Shown here: positions 1 through 9,322 of the stretch, piece after piece
Layout of the letters: the number at the start of each line of letters is the position of its first letter
Numbering within the stretch: position 1 is the first letter of the stretch
DNA from: a bacterium
Lineage (GTDB): Bacteria > NPL-UPA2 > JAUVJM01
Length of the DNA: 64,000 bases
NCBI GenBank assembly: GCA_030606215.1
Contig: JAUWGW010000003.1
Coordinates: forward strand, 57,683 to 121,682
Direction: 5' to 3'
Notes under the pieces: generated by a model
Database searches by the model: none
Told to the model about the DNA's origin: nothing
The model's input: only the letters and a program-made list of their open reading frames with translations
Made by a program: the position numbers and the translations under genes

Positions 1-2
1 AT

Positions 3-2258
3 CCTTTAAAATTATCTTATCTGTACACTATCCCCAGGCAAAATGTAATTAAACTAGGGCTATTGCAATCTGAACTTTCACGCTTTGGGAAACCACTTGC
101 TGTGAGAGTTCGGTTCTTGGATGATAAGAAAAAGGTAGCATTGGAGAAATCTTTTCAAAAATCAATCCGCAGGTACGAACTGGAAATGGATATAAGACAG
201 TTGCCTCCAGCCAATTATGAAATGGAAATATCTCTTACAAGTCCTGATGGAAGGGAGATCTCCACGCTCCGAGAGGCCTATACCAGATATTCCTCTCCAA
301 CACCCTGGGAAGGAAACCAAATTGGAATAACTGATAAGGTGCCTTTGCCCTGGACTCCTCTGAAAATGTCAAAGGATTCCGTCATATGCTGGGGGAGAGA
401 ATATTGCTTTGAGAACAGTTTGCTGCCTTCCCAGATAGTATCCCAGAAAAAAGAATTGCTTGTTTCTCCAATCAGGTTAGTAGCTCTCAAGCACGGGAAA
501 GAGATAGAACCAGTAAAGGCAGAAATAAGCTGGAAAGAAAAAAGTGAGAGCAAAGTAAATCTTTTGACAGAAGGCAGCCTTGATTCTATTAAACTGTCCG
601 CTGATATTGTAATTGAGTATGATGGTTTCATGTGGGTAACGTTACGTTTAACACCTTCTTCTCCCACAAAGATAGATAGACTTATTTTAGAGATTCCATT
701 AAAGAAAAGGTATGCCACTCTTGTAAACTCCGGCCATGGTTATCTGGAACAAACCGGAGCATTCCCTATGCAAGGCTGGCACAAGAACTTAAAAACAGAA
801 AGTCCTATTTTTTGGGTGGGCAATGAAGAAATGGGCCTTCAGTGGTTTGCCGAGGATCTGAGCGGTTGGTATGTCAAAGACCCTGGCCACAGTGCTGAAA
901 TAGTTTCTCAAGGAGATAAAGTCATAGCTCAGCTTAGTATTATTGATACACCACTCATTTTGAAGGAAACGAGAACTGTATCGTTTGGGTTTATGGCTAC
1001 GCCCGTAAGGCCAAAACCGGAGGGATGGAGGAAATGGAGAATATCCGGTACAGGAGTGAAAAGGAATATTTCTTTTATGGACTTATCGGTCACATATCTT
1101 ATTACTCCGTTATTCAATTACCCGGAGCTCCAGGACAGAGAAAACCTTGTAAATATATTTAATGATCATAAAACTCGTGGCATAAAAACATGTGCATATT
1201 TTTCTCTTGCTGTTTCATCACCTTTTTCTCCGGAGTTCAAATATGAAGGGCAATGGTGGAGAAGGCTACCCGGAGCAGGAGCAGTCCAATGGGACAGCAA
1301 AATGAAAGATAGACGGGATCTTTTTGTGAACATCTGTCCGGAATCAAGTTCTTACCGGGACTTTTACCTCTGGAAACTAAGTAAGGTCGTGCGGGATTTA
1401 GATTTAGAGGGTTTGTACTTTGATTTTGGAGAATCTCACACCTGTCAGAACAAGTTGCATGGCTGCGGGTGGCGTGATGAAGAGGGAACAATATGCCCTA
1501 CGTTTAATATCTTGGGAACGCGAGAATTGACTAAAAGAATCTATGTGATGATGAAAGAGCATGACCCAAATTCTCTTATAGTCTATCATATGTCAGGAAA
1601 AGTGGAAATGCCGGTACACTCTTTCGCAGATATCATGTACGATGGAGAACAGCTCACCCGGAAAGTAGGAAAAGAAGAATCTTATTATAATATTTTACCT
1701 CTAGATAAATTCCGGGCGGAATACATGCCTCATCAATGGGGGCCTATCACAACCTTTTTGCCTGAGTTTACTCGTTCCGCGCAACTTTTTAATCCGGAAC
1801 GGCTTAAATTTTGGTGGACCAAAGAAGCTGCAAAGCCAATTAATCACCTTATAGGTCTTGTTCTGGTGCATGACTCAAAATGCTTCAGTGGCAATATTGC
1901 TCCATACCTGGGTAAAGTCCGCGAAATACAGGATGAATTTGGCTGGGATGAACAGGTTGAATTTATCCCTTACTGGAATAATTCCCAGTATGTAAAGATG
2001 CTTTCTCCCGAATCGACAGACATAGTGGTATCGCTCTTTAAAAGGCCGGGGGCAGTCATGTTAATCCCTTTCAATAATACCGATAAGAATATTAAGTTGA
2101 AGCTTCGGGTTGACTTCGACAAATTAAACGTCTCTGGAGGCGATGTGATACACTTAATAGATAAACTAACCAACGAAAAATTCAGTATCGGAGAGGGTAA
2201 TACGTTGGAAATACCCGTGGACAGCCGCGCTTTCAGAATGCTTGTTATTAGAAGATAA
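3..2258 (+). CDS. Glycoside hydrolase-like protein, DUF6067/GH123-like (5'-truncated by window edge)
   Basis: The frame is open from base 3, and the first possible initiator (TTG at 63) has no convincing ribosome binding site, so the gene probably enters from the left edge and about 751 residues are visible. The N-terminal half is beta-rich and looks like an accessory sandwich domain. The C-terminal half has TIM-barrel features: a strand GLYFDFGES followed by a Cys-rich HGCGW segment (bases about 1405-1470), then YHMSG and DGEQ strands. This layout resembles DUF6067 proteins, which are related to GH123 beta-N-acetylgalactosaminidases. No signal peptide can be assessed because the start is missing. 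The downstream Gfo/Idh/MocA gene fits glycan catabolism. The substrate is not predictable, and the family call rests on motif recall. Confidence 0.6.
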   Translation, partial: PLKLSYLYTIPRQNVIKLGLLQSELSRFGKPLAVRVRFLDDKKKVALEKSFQKSIRRYELEMDIRQLPPANYEMEISLTSPDGREISTLREAYTRYSSPTPWEGNQIGITDKVPLPWTPLKMSKDSVICWGREYCFENSLLPSQIVSQKKELLVSPIRLVALKHGKEIEPVKAEISWKEKSESKVNLLTEGSLDSIKLSADIVIEYDGFMWVTLRLTPSSPTKIDRLILEIPLKKRYATLVNSGHGYLEQTGAFPMQGWHKNLKTESPIFWVGNEEMGLQWFAEDLSGWYVKDPGHSAEIVSQGDKVIAQLSIIDTPLILKETRTVSFGFMATPVRPKPEGWRKWRISGTGVKRNISFMDLSVTYLITPLFNYPELQDRENLVNIFNDHKTRGIKTCAYFSLAVSSPFSPEFKYEGQWWRRLPGAGAVQWDSKMKDRRDLFVNICPESSSYRDFYLWKLSKVVRDLDLEGLYFDFGESHTCQNKLHGCGWRDEEGTICPTFNILGTRELTKRIYVMMKEHDPNSLIVYHMSGKVEMPVHSFADIMYDGEQLTRKVGKEESYYNILPLDKFRAEYMPHQWGPITTFLPEFTRSAQLFNPERLKFWWTKEAAKPINHLIGLVLVHDSKCFSGNIAPYLGKVREIQDEFGWDEQVEFIPYWNNSQYVKMLSPESTDIVVSLFKRPGAVMLIPFNNTDKNIKLKLRVDFDKLNVSGGDVIHLIDKLTNEKFSIGEGNTLEIPVDSRAFRMLVIRR

Positions 2259-2318
2259 ATCTGTTCATTCATCATTGACGACTATTTATGGGAAAATATC
2301 CCGGGTTTAATTTAAGGT

Positions 2319-3341
2319 ATGTATATGGAAAAAATTCGAACAGTGGTGGTTGGTCTTAACCATGGAGCTGAATATATCCCAATCATCCTGAAACACCCTC
2401 ACATGGAACTTGTAGGATTGGTTGATATGGATTCAAGCTGTTTACAGAGACTGGTTTCTCAGCATAATGTTTCGGGCTTTGGTAATGTTAAAGAAATGGT
2501 TAAGTCTGAAATTGCAGACGCAGTCATTATTGCTGTGCCGACGCGTTTTCATGCTGATATAAGCATTATCTGTCTGGAGGCAGGGCTTCATGTGCTTCAG
2601 GAAAAGCCGCTCTGCTGCACAGGTGAAGAGGCGTCCGCCATCGGGAAAGCTGTCAGCCGGAGCGGAAAGATATTTCAGGTGGGCTATGAGGTTCGTTCTT
2701 CACCGTTACACATTTCCATAATGCGGCATATTAGAGACGGAGATTTGGGAATAGTAACTAATGTTTGGTATAACCAGCATACATTGGAGTCCAGAACGGC
2801 TGGCTGGTGCAGTGAACGGAGCGGTATGGGGGGCAAATTGTTTGATTGTGCAGTACACTATCTGGACCTATTGCAACAGTGGGCTGGTGCGCCGGTATGC
2901 CGAATTGCCGCACTTGGCAATCGCTTGGAAATGACGGGTCCCTGTGAAAAGGACATCCCCGATAGTGCTGCTATTTCAATTGAATATCAGAACGGGGTGC
3001 GTGGCACTTTTAATTTTGGCTCAAAGAACGATTTTCACAATGATTCCTCCTTTGGTGTGGCAGGGACGACAGGACAGATTATGGGTGACCCCTGGTATCC
3101 GGAAGGCGCAGGTTCTTATGACCTGCGAATGGATAAAGGATTGTATAAATGCCGGATAGTTTTTGATGGAAAACTAACATCACCTGGCCACTTAGGTTTT
3201 AAGGAACAACTGGACAATTTTGTGAATACCGTTTTGCATGGGTCCGCCAATATTTGTTCTTTTGAAGATGCCCTGGCGGTTCACCGGCAGATGAAAAGTA
3301 TAGACCAGTCACTTTCTTCAGGTCAGGTTATAACGATTTAA
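2319..3341 (+). CDS. Gfo/Idh/MocA family NAD(P)-dependent oxidoreductase
   Basis: This 340-residue protein has the two-domain layout of the Gfo/Idh/MocA family: an N-terminal Rossmann fold starting VVVGLNHGA and the LQEKPL signature near residue 95, whose Lys-Pro pair lines the active site. The C-terminal alpha/beta domain includes an FDCAVHYLDLL helix. The glycine-rich loop is atypical (GLNHGA rather than GxGxxG). Enzymes of this family oxidise or reduce sugars, inositols or sugar acids. The gene follows the glycoside hydrolase-like gene by about 60 bases on the same strand, suggesting joint transcription. An ATG two codons downstream (2325) could also serve as start. The substrate is unknown. 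Confidence 0.85.
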   Translation: MYMEKIRTVVVGLNHGAEYIPIILKHPHMELVGLVDMDSSCLQRLVSQHNVSGFGNVKEMVKSEIADAVIIAVPTRFHADISIICLEAGLHVLQEKPLCCTGEEASAIGKAVSRSGKIFQVGYEVRSSPLHISIMRHIRDGDLGIVTNVWYNQHTLESRTAGWCSERSGMGGKLFDCAVHYLDLLQQWAGAPVCRIAALGNRLEMTGPCEKDIPDSAAISIEYQNGVRGTFNFGSKNDFHNDSSFGVAGTTGQIMGDPWYPEGAGSYDLRMDKGLYKCRIVFDGKLTSPGHLGFKEQLDNFVNTVLHGSANICSFEDALAVHRQMKSIDQSLSSGQVITI

Positions 3342-3390
3342 CAGCCAGAGCATAAGTTTGTCAGCGCGGCCAATATTGCAGGAGGTATCC

Positions 3391-4071
3391 ATGAGTGACA
3401 CGGAAGACACGGGCAAAGGTCTTTCGCCCGGGTTGATAGCTGAGCAGAAGCGTCGCATGGATGAAGGCGTTTACGACAACAGTTGGTGGAGCCCCGGACG
3501 GGGCTGGTGGTGGCAGGCGCTGTGGAAGGTGATCGGCATGCCCATCTTCAGGTGCAGCACGGACGAACTGTTCAGTTTCTATTGGTCGTCGCGATTTCGT
3601 GGGTGGCTCTTGCGGTTGTTTGGAGCCAGGACCGGCAAGAACGTCTACATTCGTCCGACTGTGCGCATTACCTACCCGTGGAATCTGGAGATCGGCGACA
3701 ATTCGTCAATCGGGGATTGCACGTGGATCTATAACCTGGTTCCAGTCAGGATCGGCAGCCGCGTGTGCGTGTCCCAGAATACGTTTCTTTGTACCGGGGG
3801 ACATGACCCTTATGACATGACAATGGAGCTGATTGCCGGCACCATTGTCATCAGCGACTATGCGTGGGTCTGCGCGGATTGTTATATCAACCACGGGGTG
3901 ACGATCGGCGAAGGAACCGTGGTGGGTGCACGCAGCGTTGTAATGAAGGACATGCCGCCTTGGAAAATCTGCGTTGGCAATCCGTGCAAGCCGGTGAAGG
4001 ACCGGGTGCTGAGGAGTGAGGAGGAAGTTTTTTTTGACAATAACGGGGGTGATTTTAGGAGGGAAAGATGA
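3391..4071 (+). CDS. WcaF/LbH-type O-acetyltransferase
   Basis: The 226-residue product has a Trp-rich N-terminus (WWSPGRGWWWQALW) followed by hexapeptide-repeat turns (NLEIGDNSSIGD, GVTIGEGTVVGA) and the C-terminal MPPWKICVGNPCKPVK motif typical of colanic-acid/polysaccharide acetyltransferases of the WcaF type. Such trimeric left-handed beta-helix enzymes acetylate glycans with acetyl-CoA. The start was set at the ATG at 3391 because an AGGAGG lies just upstream; a TTG at 3358 would extend the frame without such a site. The gene is visibly more GC-rich than its neighbours, suggesting recent acquisition. Its stop overlaps the next gene's start (ATGA). Confidence 0.8.
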   Translation: MSDTEDTGKGLSPGLIAEQKRRMDEGVYDNSWWSPGRGWWWQALWKVIGMPIFRCSTDELFSFYWSSRFRGWLLRLFGARTGKNVYIRPTVRITYPWNLEIGDNSSIGDCTWIYNLVPVRIGSRVCVSQNTFLCTGGHDPYDMTMELIAGTIVISDYAWVCADCYINHGVTIGEGTVVGARSVVMKDMPPWKICVGNPCKPVKDRVLRSEEEVFFDNNGGDFRRER

Positions 4072-5525
4072 AAGAGCGGAGTAGTGTAGATATTCTCAAA
4101 AGAGAAGATATAGACTTGATCTTTAACAATGCTGTGAGGATTCTTTCTGAAGTCGGGATTGTGGTGGAAAACGATAAACTTTTGCAACTCTTAGCTTCTG
4201 AAGGAGCCGATGTGAATTTTGTTGAAGAAAGAGTTAAATTCTCTAAAAAATTCATAGAAAAGTTTATTTCTGAATCAAGTGAAGAATATGATGACGTGGA
4301 TGGACTTGAGGTTTCTTGCCTTTTCCCTTATGGTAAGAGGGGAGAATATGCTAATGGGCTTGAAGTAACAGCAGGTACTTATCCTCAGTACTATCTCACT
4401 CTGGAAGGAGAAATTGTCCCTCATAATTTGGAAAGTGCAGCAGGTATGACGAGATTAGCTGACAAATTGGAAAATATTGACAGGCTTGGTGCTATGGGTG
4501 TTCCTTCTGATGTCCCTCCAATATTAGGCCCTCTTTACATGCGTCTTATTGCCTGGAGACATGCCCAGAATAAGTTGAGCAGTTGTGGTGAGGTGCGTAC
4601 TGCAGAACTTATTCCCTATATTTGGGAGATGGGACAGGTAATGGCTGAATACAGAAATGTACCCGTAAGAAAATATACTTTTGCGGAGGTAGAGTTAATC
4701 TCTCCTTTAAAATTTACTCGGGTGGAGGCTGATATATTTGTACAATTCTGGAAAAAGGGATTACTCGCCGGTATTGGATTTATGCATTCTGCAGGCGGCT
4801 CCTCACCGGTAACCTTAGCCGCTACTGTCTCTCTGGCCGTTGCAGAATCACTATTTATAAATTTTCTGTATAGATTCTGTTATGGGTTTAAAAAACTATG
4901 GTTTCAATGTAATTCTTCTATTATGGATATGAAAGCCGGCATGTTTCCTTTCGGCAGGCCTGAAAGGGGTTTGATCGCTCTGGCAATGGGACAGTTAGCA
5001 AGACATTTTAAAGCTGGCCTCTGGGCGAGTGCAATATATGCCGATGCTAAACTGCCTGGAATTGAGGCCGGGATGCAGAGTGCTTTTAATACCATACCAA
5101 CAATTTTGGCAGGTAGTTTAGGGATAGAATGTTTTGGTATTCTCTCCGGAGCTGAGACGGGCTCTCCTGTACAACTGGTTATGGATAATGAATATGCTGG
5201 TGCTTTGAAAAGATTTGCCAGGGGGTTTGAAGTAAATGAAGATACACTTGCTTTTGAGCTTATCAAAGAAGCTGGTCCTGGAGGATTTTTTGCTGGAACC
5301 GAACATACTGCTCTTCATTACAGAAAGGAACACTGGCAGCCGGAGATATTTTCAAGAGAAGGACTAAATAGCTGGCTTGCAGCAGGCAAAACTGTAGATG
5401 TTGACATAGCGCGGAATATTTGCGAACATATCTTTCAGGAATACCATCCAAGGGGCATTGATGAGAGCACAGAAAAACAATTAGTAAAAATTATTGAAAG
5501 TGCCGGAAAGATGCTGGTTAGGTGA
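4068..5525 (+). CDS. MttB-family (COG5598) methyltransferase, non-pyrrolysine type
   Basis: This 485-residue protein resembles trimethylamine methyltransferase MttB: an N-terminal helical region, then a TIM barrel with AGGSSPVTLAATVSLAVAESL and a Gly-rich C-terminal part GPGGFFAGTEHT. True MttB carries pyrrolysine at an in-frame TAG; here the frame runs without an internal stop to TGA, so it belongs to the non-Pyl group that includes glycine betaine and related quaternary-amine demethylases (family knowledge). Those act with a corrinoid protein, but none is encoded nearby. A strong AGGAGGG precedes the ATG, which overlaps the acetyltransferase stop codon. Substrate unknown. Confidence 0.82.
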   Translation: MKERSSVDILKREDIDLIFNNAVRILSEVGIVVENDKLLQLLASEGADVNFVEERVKFSKKFIEKFISESSEEYDDVDGLEVSCLFPYGKRGEYANGLEVTAGTYPQYYLTLEGEIVPHNLESAAGMTRLADKLENIDRLGAMGVPSDVPPILGPLYMRLIAWRHAQNKLSSCGEVRTAELIPYIWEMGQVMAEYRNVPVRKYTFAEVELISPLKFTRVEADIFVQFWKKGLLAGIGFMHSAGGSSPVTLAATVSLAVAESLFINFLYRFCYGFKKLWFQCNSSIMDMKAGMFPFGRPERGLIALAMGQLARHFKAGLWASAIYADAKLPGIEAGMQSAFNTIPTILAGSLGIECFGILSGAETGSPVQLVMDNEYAGALKRFARGFEVNEDTLAFELIKEAGPGGFFAGTEHTALHYRKEHWQPEIFSREGLNSWLAAGKTVDVDIARNICEHIFQEYHPRGIDESTEKQLVKIIESAGKMLVR

Positions 5526-5645
5526 AAATAAAAGAGCTTATCGTTGCCGAAGCCTGGGGCAGGAACATCACGAATAGATTACTGCCGTAAATATTAGCAC
5601 TTTAAATCTTATTTCGGTAACATTTAATATGACGCAATTCGTAAT

Positions 5646-5673
5646 TTGATATTTTGCATCTTTATGATATAGT
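5646..5673 (+). promoter_or_regulatory. Candidate sigma70 promoter upstream of the SGNH hydrolase gene
   Basis: TTGATA and TATAGT are separated by 16 bases in the roughly 200-base gap after the methyltransferase gene, about 55 bases before the next start codon. Nothing else is recognisable in this gap. Confidence 0.4.
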
Positions 5674-5728
5674 ATATAGGAAAACAAAAAACGGCTTTAC
5701 TTTAACACTATTTAAAGGAGGAGCACAA

Positions 5729-6925
5729 ATGGCGTTTGATGTCAGAAAAGTGTTAGATGCAGCGGCGTACCATCCGGTTGAAATTGATAGGATTCTGGAT
5801 CCGGAACATCCATCGTTCATCGAGTTCGACCCTGAACTGGGATATGTCCTGAAAGATTATATATTCAGGGACGGTATGCGGAAGACCCTGTCTACATATA
5901 CCTACGAGAAACACGGTGGTCACCGAAAGATGATAAACTGTGCAGACCAACCCTGCCGTATCAACACATACGGTAACAGCTTTACACAGTGCGCGCAGGT
6001 CAGCGACGGTGAGACCTGGCAGGAGATTTTGGCGGCCCATATCAGAGAGCCCATCCGCAATTTCGGTGTAGGCGGATACGGAGTATATCAGGCTTACCGC
6101 TGCGCTATGAGAACAGAAGTAATCAATGACCTGGCTGCCGAATATATCATTCTGAACGTCTGGGACGATGACCACATGCGCAATATTGATGCGGCCCGTT
6201 GGAACCGGGTCGGCTGGATGTGCCGCGACCTGCCCAGAGGAACCAAAGATGGTTATCCTGTGCATGGTTTTCCCTGGGCGCATGTCCGTTACGACCTCAG
6301 TAAAGGAAGTTTTGTGGAACTACCCGGTCTTTGTGAGAAGGCGGAGGATTTGCGAAAATTAGTCGGCAAAGATGCCTATTATGAAATATTCAAAGATGAT
6401 ATCGTTGTTCACCTTTACACATTAAGGGAAGGCGGAGATGCGCCGGTTGAAGAATTGGAAAAACTTGCCGAGGCATTCGGTGTGAAGGTTGACCTGAGAG
6501 ATCCCCAGAGACGTGCGGTTGATGCGCGCAGGCTTCATTATGCCTATGGTATTAGATCCACTGAATATATCGTTGACAAATTGCAGGCCTGGGCGCAGGA
6601 GCAAAACAGGAAGCTTATGATTCTATTGAGTTATGACGCTCCAACGGTCATGGATTTCTTAGAGAAAGGAGAACGTTTTGACCAGGAATTTGTTGACTAC
6701 CTTGGAAAGAATAATTTTATCTATGTAGATTTTCTGAAGGAGGTAGCTGAGGAGCATAAGTCCTTCAACCTTGACCTGGAAAAGTTCCTGGAGCGCTTCT
6801 ACATTGAACGTGCCGGCGCACAGGTATTCGGTCATTATAACCCCTACGGCAATTTCTGGTTTGCTTTTGTCCTCAGAGAGAAGCTTGTTAACTGGCTGAA
6901 CCCGAAACCGCCTGCTTACCGCTGA
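5729..6925 (+). CDS. SGNH/GDSL-family hydrolase
   Basis: The 398-residue product has an SGNH hydrolase core from about residue 80: block I reads TYGNSFTQC (GNS in place of GDS), followed by NFGVGGYGVYQAY, which supplies the oxyanion Gly. The segment LNVWDDDHM stands at the block III position, and a late GHYNPYGN supplies the probable catalytic His. These enzymes are serine esterases or lipases, often removing acetyl groups from carbohydrates. No obvious signal peptide is present, so a cytoplasmic location is likely. The start at 5729 is supported by AAAGGAGGA; an upstream in-frame TTG would add a tail lying over the candidate promoter. The carbamate kinase gene follows 27 bases later. Confidence 0.8.
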   Translation: MAFDVRKVLDAAAYHPVEIDRILDPEHPSFIEFDPELGYVLKDYIFRDGMRKTLSTYTYEKHGGHRKMINCADQPCRINTYGNSFTQCAQVSDGETWQEILAAHIREPIRNFGVGGYGVYQAYRCAMRTEVINDLAAEYIILNVWDDDHMRNIDAARWNRVGWMCRDLPRGTKDGYPVHGFPWAHVRYDLSKGSFVELPGLCEKAEDLRKLVGKDAYYEIFKDDIVVHLYTLREGGDAPVEELEKLAEAFGVKVDLRDPQRRAVDARRLHYAYGIRSTEYIVDKLQAWAQEQNRKLMILLSYDAPTVMDFLEKGERFDQEFVDYLGKNNFIYVDFLKEVAEEHKSFNLDLEKFLERFYIERAGAQVFGHYNPYGNFWFAFVLREKLVNWLNPKPPAYR

Positions 6926-6952
6926 GGAGCAGGGCTGAAAAGTTTTTTAGCT

Positions 6953-7939
6953 ATGGCGCAAAATAAAGTACATATTAAATCTGAAGTAAAAGAAGGCTCG
7001 GTGGCTCTAGTTGCCTTTGGCGGAAACGCATTTTTCAAAGCAGAACAGAAAGGCAGTATCGAAGAGCAAAGACAAGCCGCCAACCAGATGTGTTGTAGAT
7101 TACTGACTATTATTGATAGAGGCTACGAGTTAGTCATTACTCATGGTAACGGCCCACAGGTCGGCAATTTGCTCATTCAGAGAGACATGACCAAACATGA
7201 GATACCGGAGATGCCGCTTGATGTTCTGGTAGCCCAGACTGAAGGCTCGCTGGGCTACATCCTGCAACAGGAACTGTTAAACCATCTGCGTGCTTATCGC
7301 ACAGGCAAATATGTGGTAACACTTGTAACACAGGTTCTGGTGGATAAGGACGACCCCGCGTTTGAGAAACCTACCAAACCGGTTGGACCATTTTATACAC
7401 GGGAAGAAGTTAATCAAATGCTTTTGGAGCACCCGGACTGGAAAATGGTCGAAGATGCAGGACGCGGTTATCGGCGGACAGTCCCCAGTCCACAGCCCGA
7501 ACGCATCATCCAGAGCCATATGATTCGCGCTTTGTGTTACAGCGGCAACGTGGTGATTGCTTTGGGCGGCGGGGGAATTCCCATGATTAAGGGGGAAGAT
7601 GAAAAATACGTCGGCATTGAGGCTGTAATCGATAAAGACCTTTCCAGCGCTGTTTTAGCCACTGATATCAAGGCAGACCTTTTCGTTATTTTAACCGGTG
7701 TTGATAAAGTCTGTCTGAATTACGGCAAAGAGGACGAGCAGCCGCTTGAGCATTTGACCTGCAGCCAGGCCAAGCAATATATGCAAGAGGGACATTTCCC
7801 TGCCGGGAGTATGGGCCCGAAGGTCTCTGCGGCACTGCACTATTTGGAAAACGGGGGACGTAAGGCCATCATCACCAATGCGGAAAGTCTGGAAAACGCA
7901 CTGGATGGCAAGGGCGGAACCCATATGGTGTGGGTATAA
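6953..7939 (+). CDS. arcC: Carbamate kinase
   Basis: The 328-residue protein matches carbamate kinase of the amino-acid-kinase fold: VAFGGNAF near the N-terminus, THGNGPQVGNL for phosphate binding, ALGGGGIP in the middle, and a C-terminal SMGPKVSAAL segment followed by GKGGTHMVWV. The enzyme makes ATP from carbamoyl phosphate and ADP at the end of arginine, agmatine or purine-derivative fermentation. No ornithine or putrescine carbamoyltransferase or deiminase gene is adjacent, so the pathway it serves is unclear. The family call is firm. Confidence 0.9.
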   Translation: MAQNKVHIKSEVKEGSVALVAFGGNAFFKAEQKGSIEEQRQAANQMCCRLLTIIDRGYELVITHGNGPQVGNLLIQRDMTKHEIPEMPLDVLVAQTEGSLGYILQQELLNHLRAYRTGKYVVTLVTQVLVDKDDPAFEKPTKPVGPFYTREEVNQMLLEHPDWKMVEDAGRGYRRTVPSPQPERIIQSHMIRALCYSGNVVIALGGGGIPMIKGEDEKYVGIEAVIDKDLSSAVLATDIKADLFVILTGVDKVCLNYGKEDEQPLEHLTCSQAKQYMQEGHFPAGSMGPKVSAALHYLENGGRKAIITNAESLENALDGKGGTHMVWV

Positions 7940-7946
7940 AAAAACT

Positions 7947-7976
7947 TTGACATAATCAGAATTGGTGGTGTATAAT
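7947..7976 (+). promoter_or_regulatory. Near-consensus sigma70 promoter for rpmB
   Basis: A perfect TTGACA and a perfect TATAAT are separated by 18 bases, ending about 43 bases before the rpmB start codon and directly after the carbamate kinase gene. It probably drives rpmB and the genes behind it. Confidence 0.8.
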
Positions 7977-8018
7977 TTGTCTCGTTTACAACCTGTAAAA
8001 TAAAATTGGAGATTGCAT

Positions 8019-8207
8019 ATGTCAAGAGTTTGTGAAATATGCGGGAAAAGGTCTAATGTTGGCAACAGGATAAGTCATTCTCACCGGAAAACGAGGCGGA
8101 AATGGTTTCCAAATCTACAGAAGGTGAGAGCGGTAATCGACGGTAGCAGAAAGAAGCTGACTGTCTGTACAAGTTGTATCAAGGCAGGGAAGATAACCAA
8201 AAAATAG
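8019..8207 (+). CDS. rpmB: 50S ribosomal protein L28 (zinc-binding form)
   Basis: The 62-residue protein begins MSRVCEICGKR and contains HRKTRRKWFPNLQ, the conserved L28 core. Two CxxC pairs (CEIC near the N-terminus and CTSC near residue 50) mark the zinc-ribbon version. L28 is found only in bacteria, so it anchors the domain of this organism. The ATG at 8019 follows TTGGAG; an in-frame TTG six bases earlier is less likely. A near-consensus promoter lies upstream. Confidence 0.96.
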   Translation: MSRVCEICGKRSNVGNRISHSHRKTRRKWFPNLQKVRAVIDGSRKKLTVCTSCIKAGKITKK

Positions 8208-8220
8208 GGGAGGAATAAGT

Positions 8221-9297
8221 ATGGCAGTGTGGGCGAAATTTAGTGACGGAGTTGAGGTTGATGAAAAGGTATTCAAACTGCTGGCAAAGTATGCAGGTGA
8301 AGGAAACCTTGATGTTTTTGCTTCTGACCAGCACAACTCATACCTGAAATTGACTTCAGCGTATCTCAAGCATGTTGGGGAGTCAAGAAAGGCAAATGAA
8401 GATGATGTGAGAGAAGTTTGCAGGAGATTTGCGAAAGGACTTCAGCAGATGCCGACCGCAGCTCTCTTCAACAAACTTGCATTTGAGAGTCCGGGCTTCA
8501 GAGAATTGCTGGGAGAAAAGGTTCTTCTCATCGGGAGGCTTGAAGACACAAATACAGTTGCAGTTGATGGTGGGAGAGGGCAGCTTGCTCAGTTAGCAGT
8601 TAATCCTGAAGATTGCGCTGATAAAGTAGATGCGTTTAAAACTCTGGCGAAAGTTGACCCTGACCACAAAGAAAGCTGGGAGAAGAATCTTGAATGGCTC
8701 AAGGATGTTTTTGAGAGATGCCAGAAACTCGGCAAAGCTCTTTTCAATGAAACGTTGTTGTTCCAGAGACCGGGTGAGTCAAAAGCTGATATGGCAAAGA
8801 GACTTCCTGAAGGGTTGGTTAAAGTTGCGAAAGATTTTGGTCCATATGGGCATTTCTACAAGACTCAGGTTCCGGTTTTCTGGGCGACGGATGATGGGGA
8901 AATTACAAGAATCAGCAACCCTGATACTATCAGGAAAACAGCAGAAGCAATGGCTGGAGTTGTTGACAGGCCAATGCTTCTTTTGAGTGCAGCGGTTGAC
9001 TTTGAGCAATACGCGGCTCAGTTCGGTATAGTTGCTGACATATTCACGGGTCCAATGTGCGGTAGGGCATATTTCAAAGAATCCTTTACAGTGCCGGAAA
9101 CAAAGGATTGGGACAGCCTGGAAGCGAGTTTCAAGAGGATTGCCCTGCCCAGAATTCAGCAGATAAAGAATCTGACCAGGATAGTGAGCAAGCCCTGGTG
9201 GCATAAGTTCTCGTGGATGGCTGATGATGCGAAAGCCGCTGTGAAACTTGATGCCAAACCTCAGGGTTCAGGTGTTAAAGCCGATTACGGTTATTAA
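8221..9297 (+). CDS. LacD/DeoC-superfamily class I aldolase (tagatose-bisphosphate aldolase-like)
   Basis: The 358-residue protein shows the layout of LacD-type class I aldolases: an N-terminal FASDQHNSYLKL strand, a central GHFYKTQVPVF strand whose Lys is the likely Schiff-base residue, LLLSAAVDFEQYAAQ, and a late GPMCGRAYFKE segment. Such enzymes cleave tagatose 1,6-bisphosphate or related ketose phosphates to triose phosphates; some relatives act on sulfofructose phosphate. GGGGAGG precedes the start. It lies 13 bases after rpmB and ends just before a hairpin terminator. The substrate is inferred only at family level. Confidence 0.7.
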   Translation: MAVWAKFSDGVEVDEKVFKLLAKYAGEGNLDVFASDQHNSYLKLTSAYLKHVGESRKANEDDVREVCRRFAKGLQQMPTAALFNKLAFESPGFRELLGEKVLLIGRLEDTNTVAVDGGRGQLAQLAVNPEDCADKVDAFKTLAKVDPDHKESWEKNLEWLKDVFERCQKLGKALFNETLLFQRPGESKADMAKRLPEGLVKVAKDFGPYGHFYKTQVPVFWATDDGEITRISNPDTIRKTAEAMAGVVDRPMLLLSAAVDFEQYAAQFGIVADIFTGPMCGRAYFKESFTVPETKDWDSLEASFKRIALPRIQQIKNLTRIVSKPWWHKFSWMADDAKAAVKLDAKPQGSGVKADYGY

Positions 9298-9322
9298 TTT
9301 TTGGCTGGTTTGGGTATAAGGT

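Noticed and set aside
4068-5525. Pyrrolysine-containing trimethylamine methyltransferase
   Set aside because: The frame contains no in-frame TAG before its TGA stop, so pyrrolysine is not encoded.
7947-9297. An archaeal genome, suggested by type II GAPDH, divergent PGK and ComA
   Set aside because: L28, GatC, PdxA, SurA-like protein and sigma70-type promoters are bacterial; archaeal-type enzymes are better read as transferred or retained genes.
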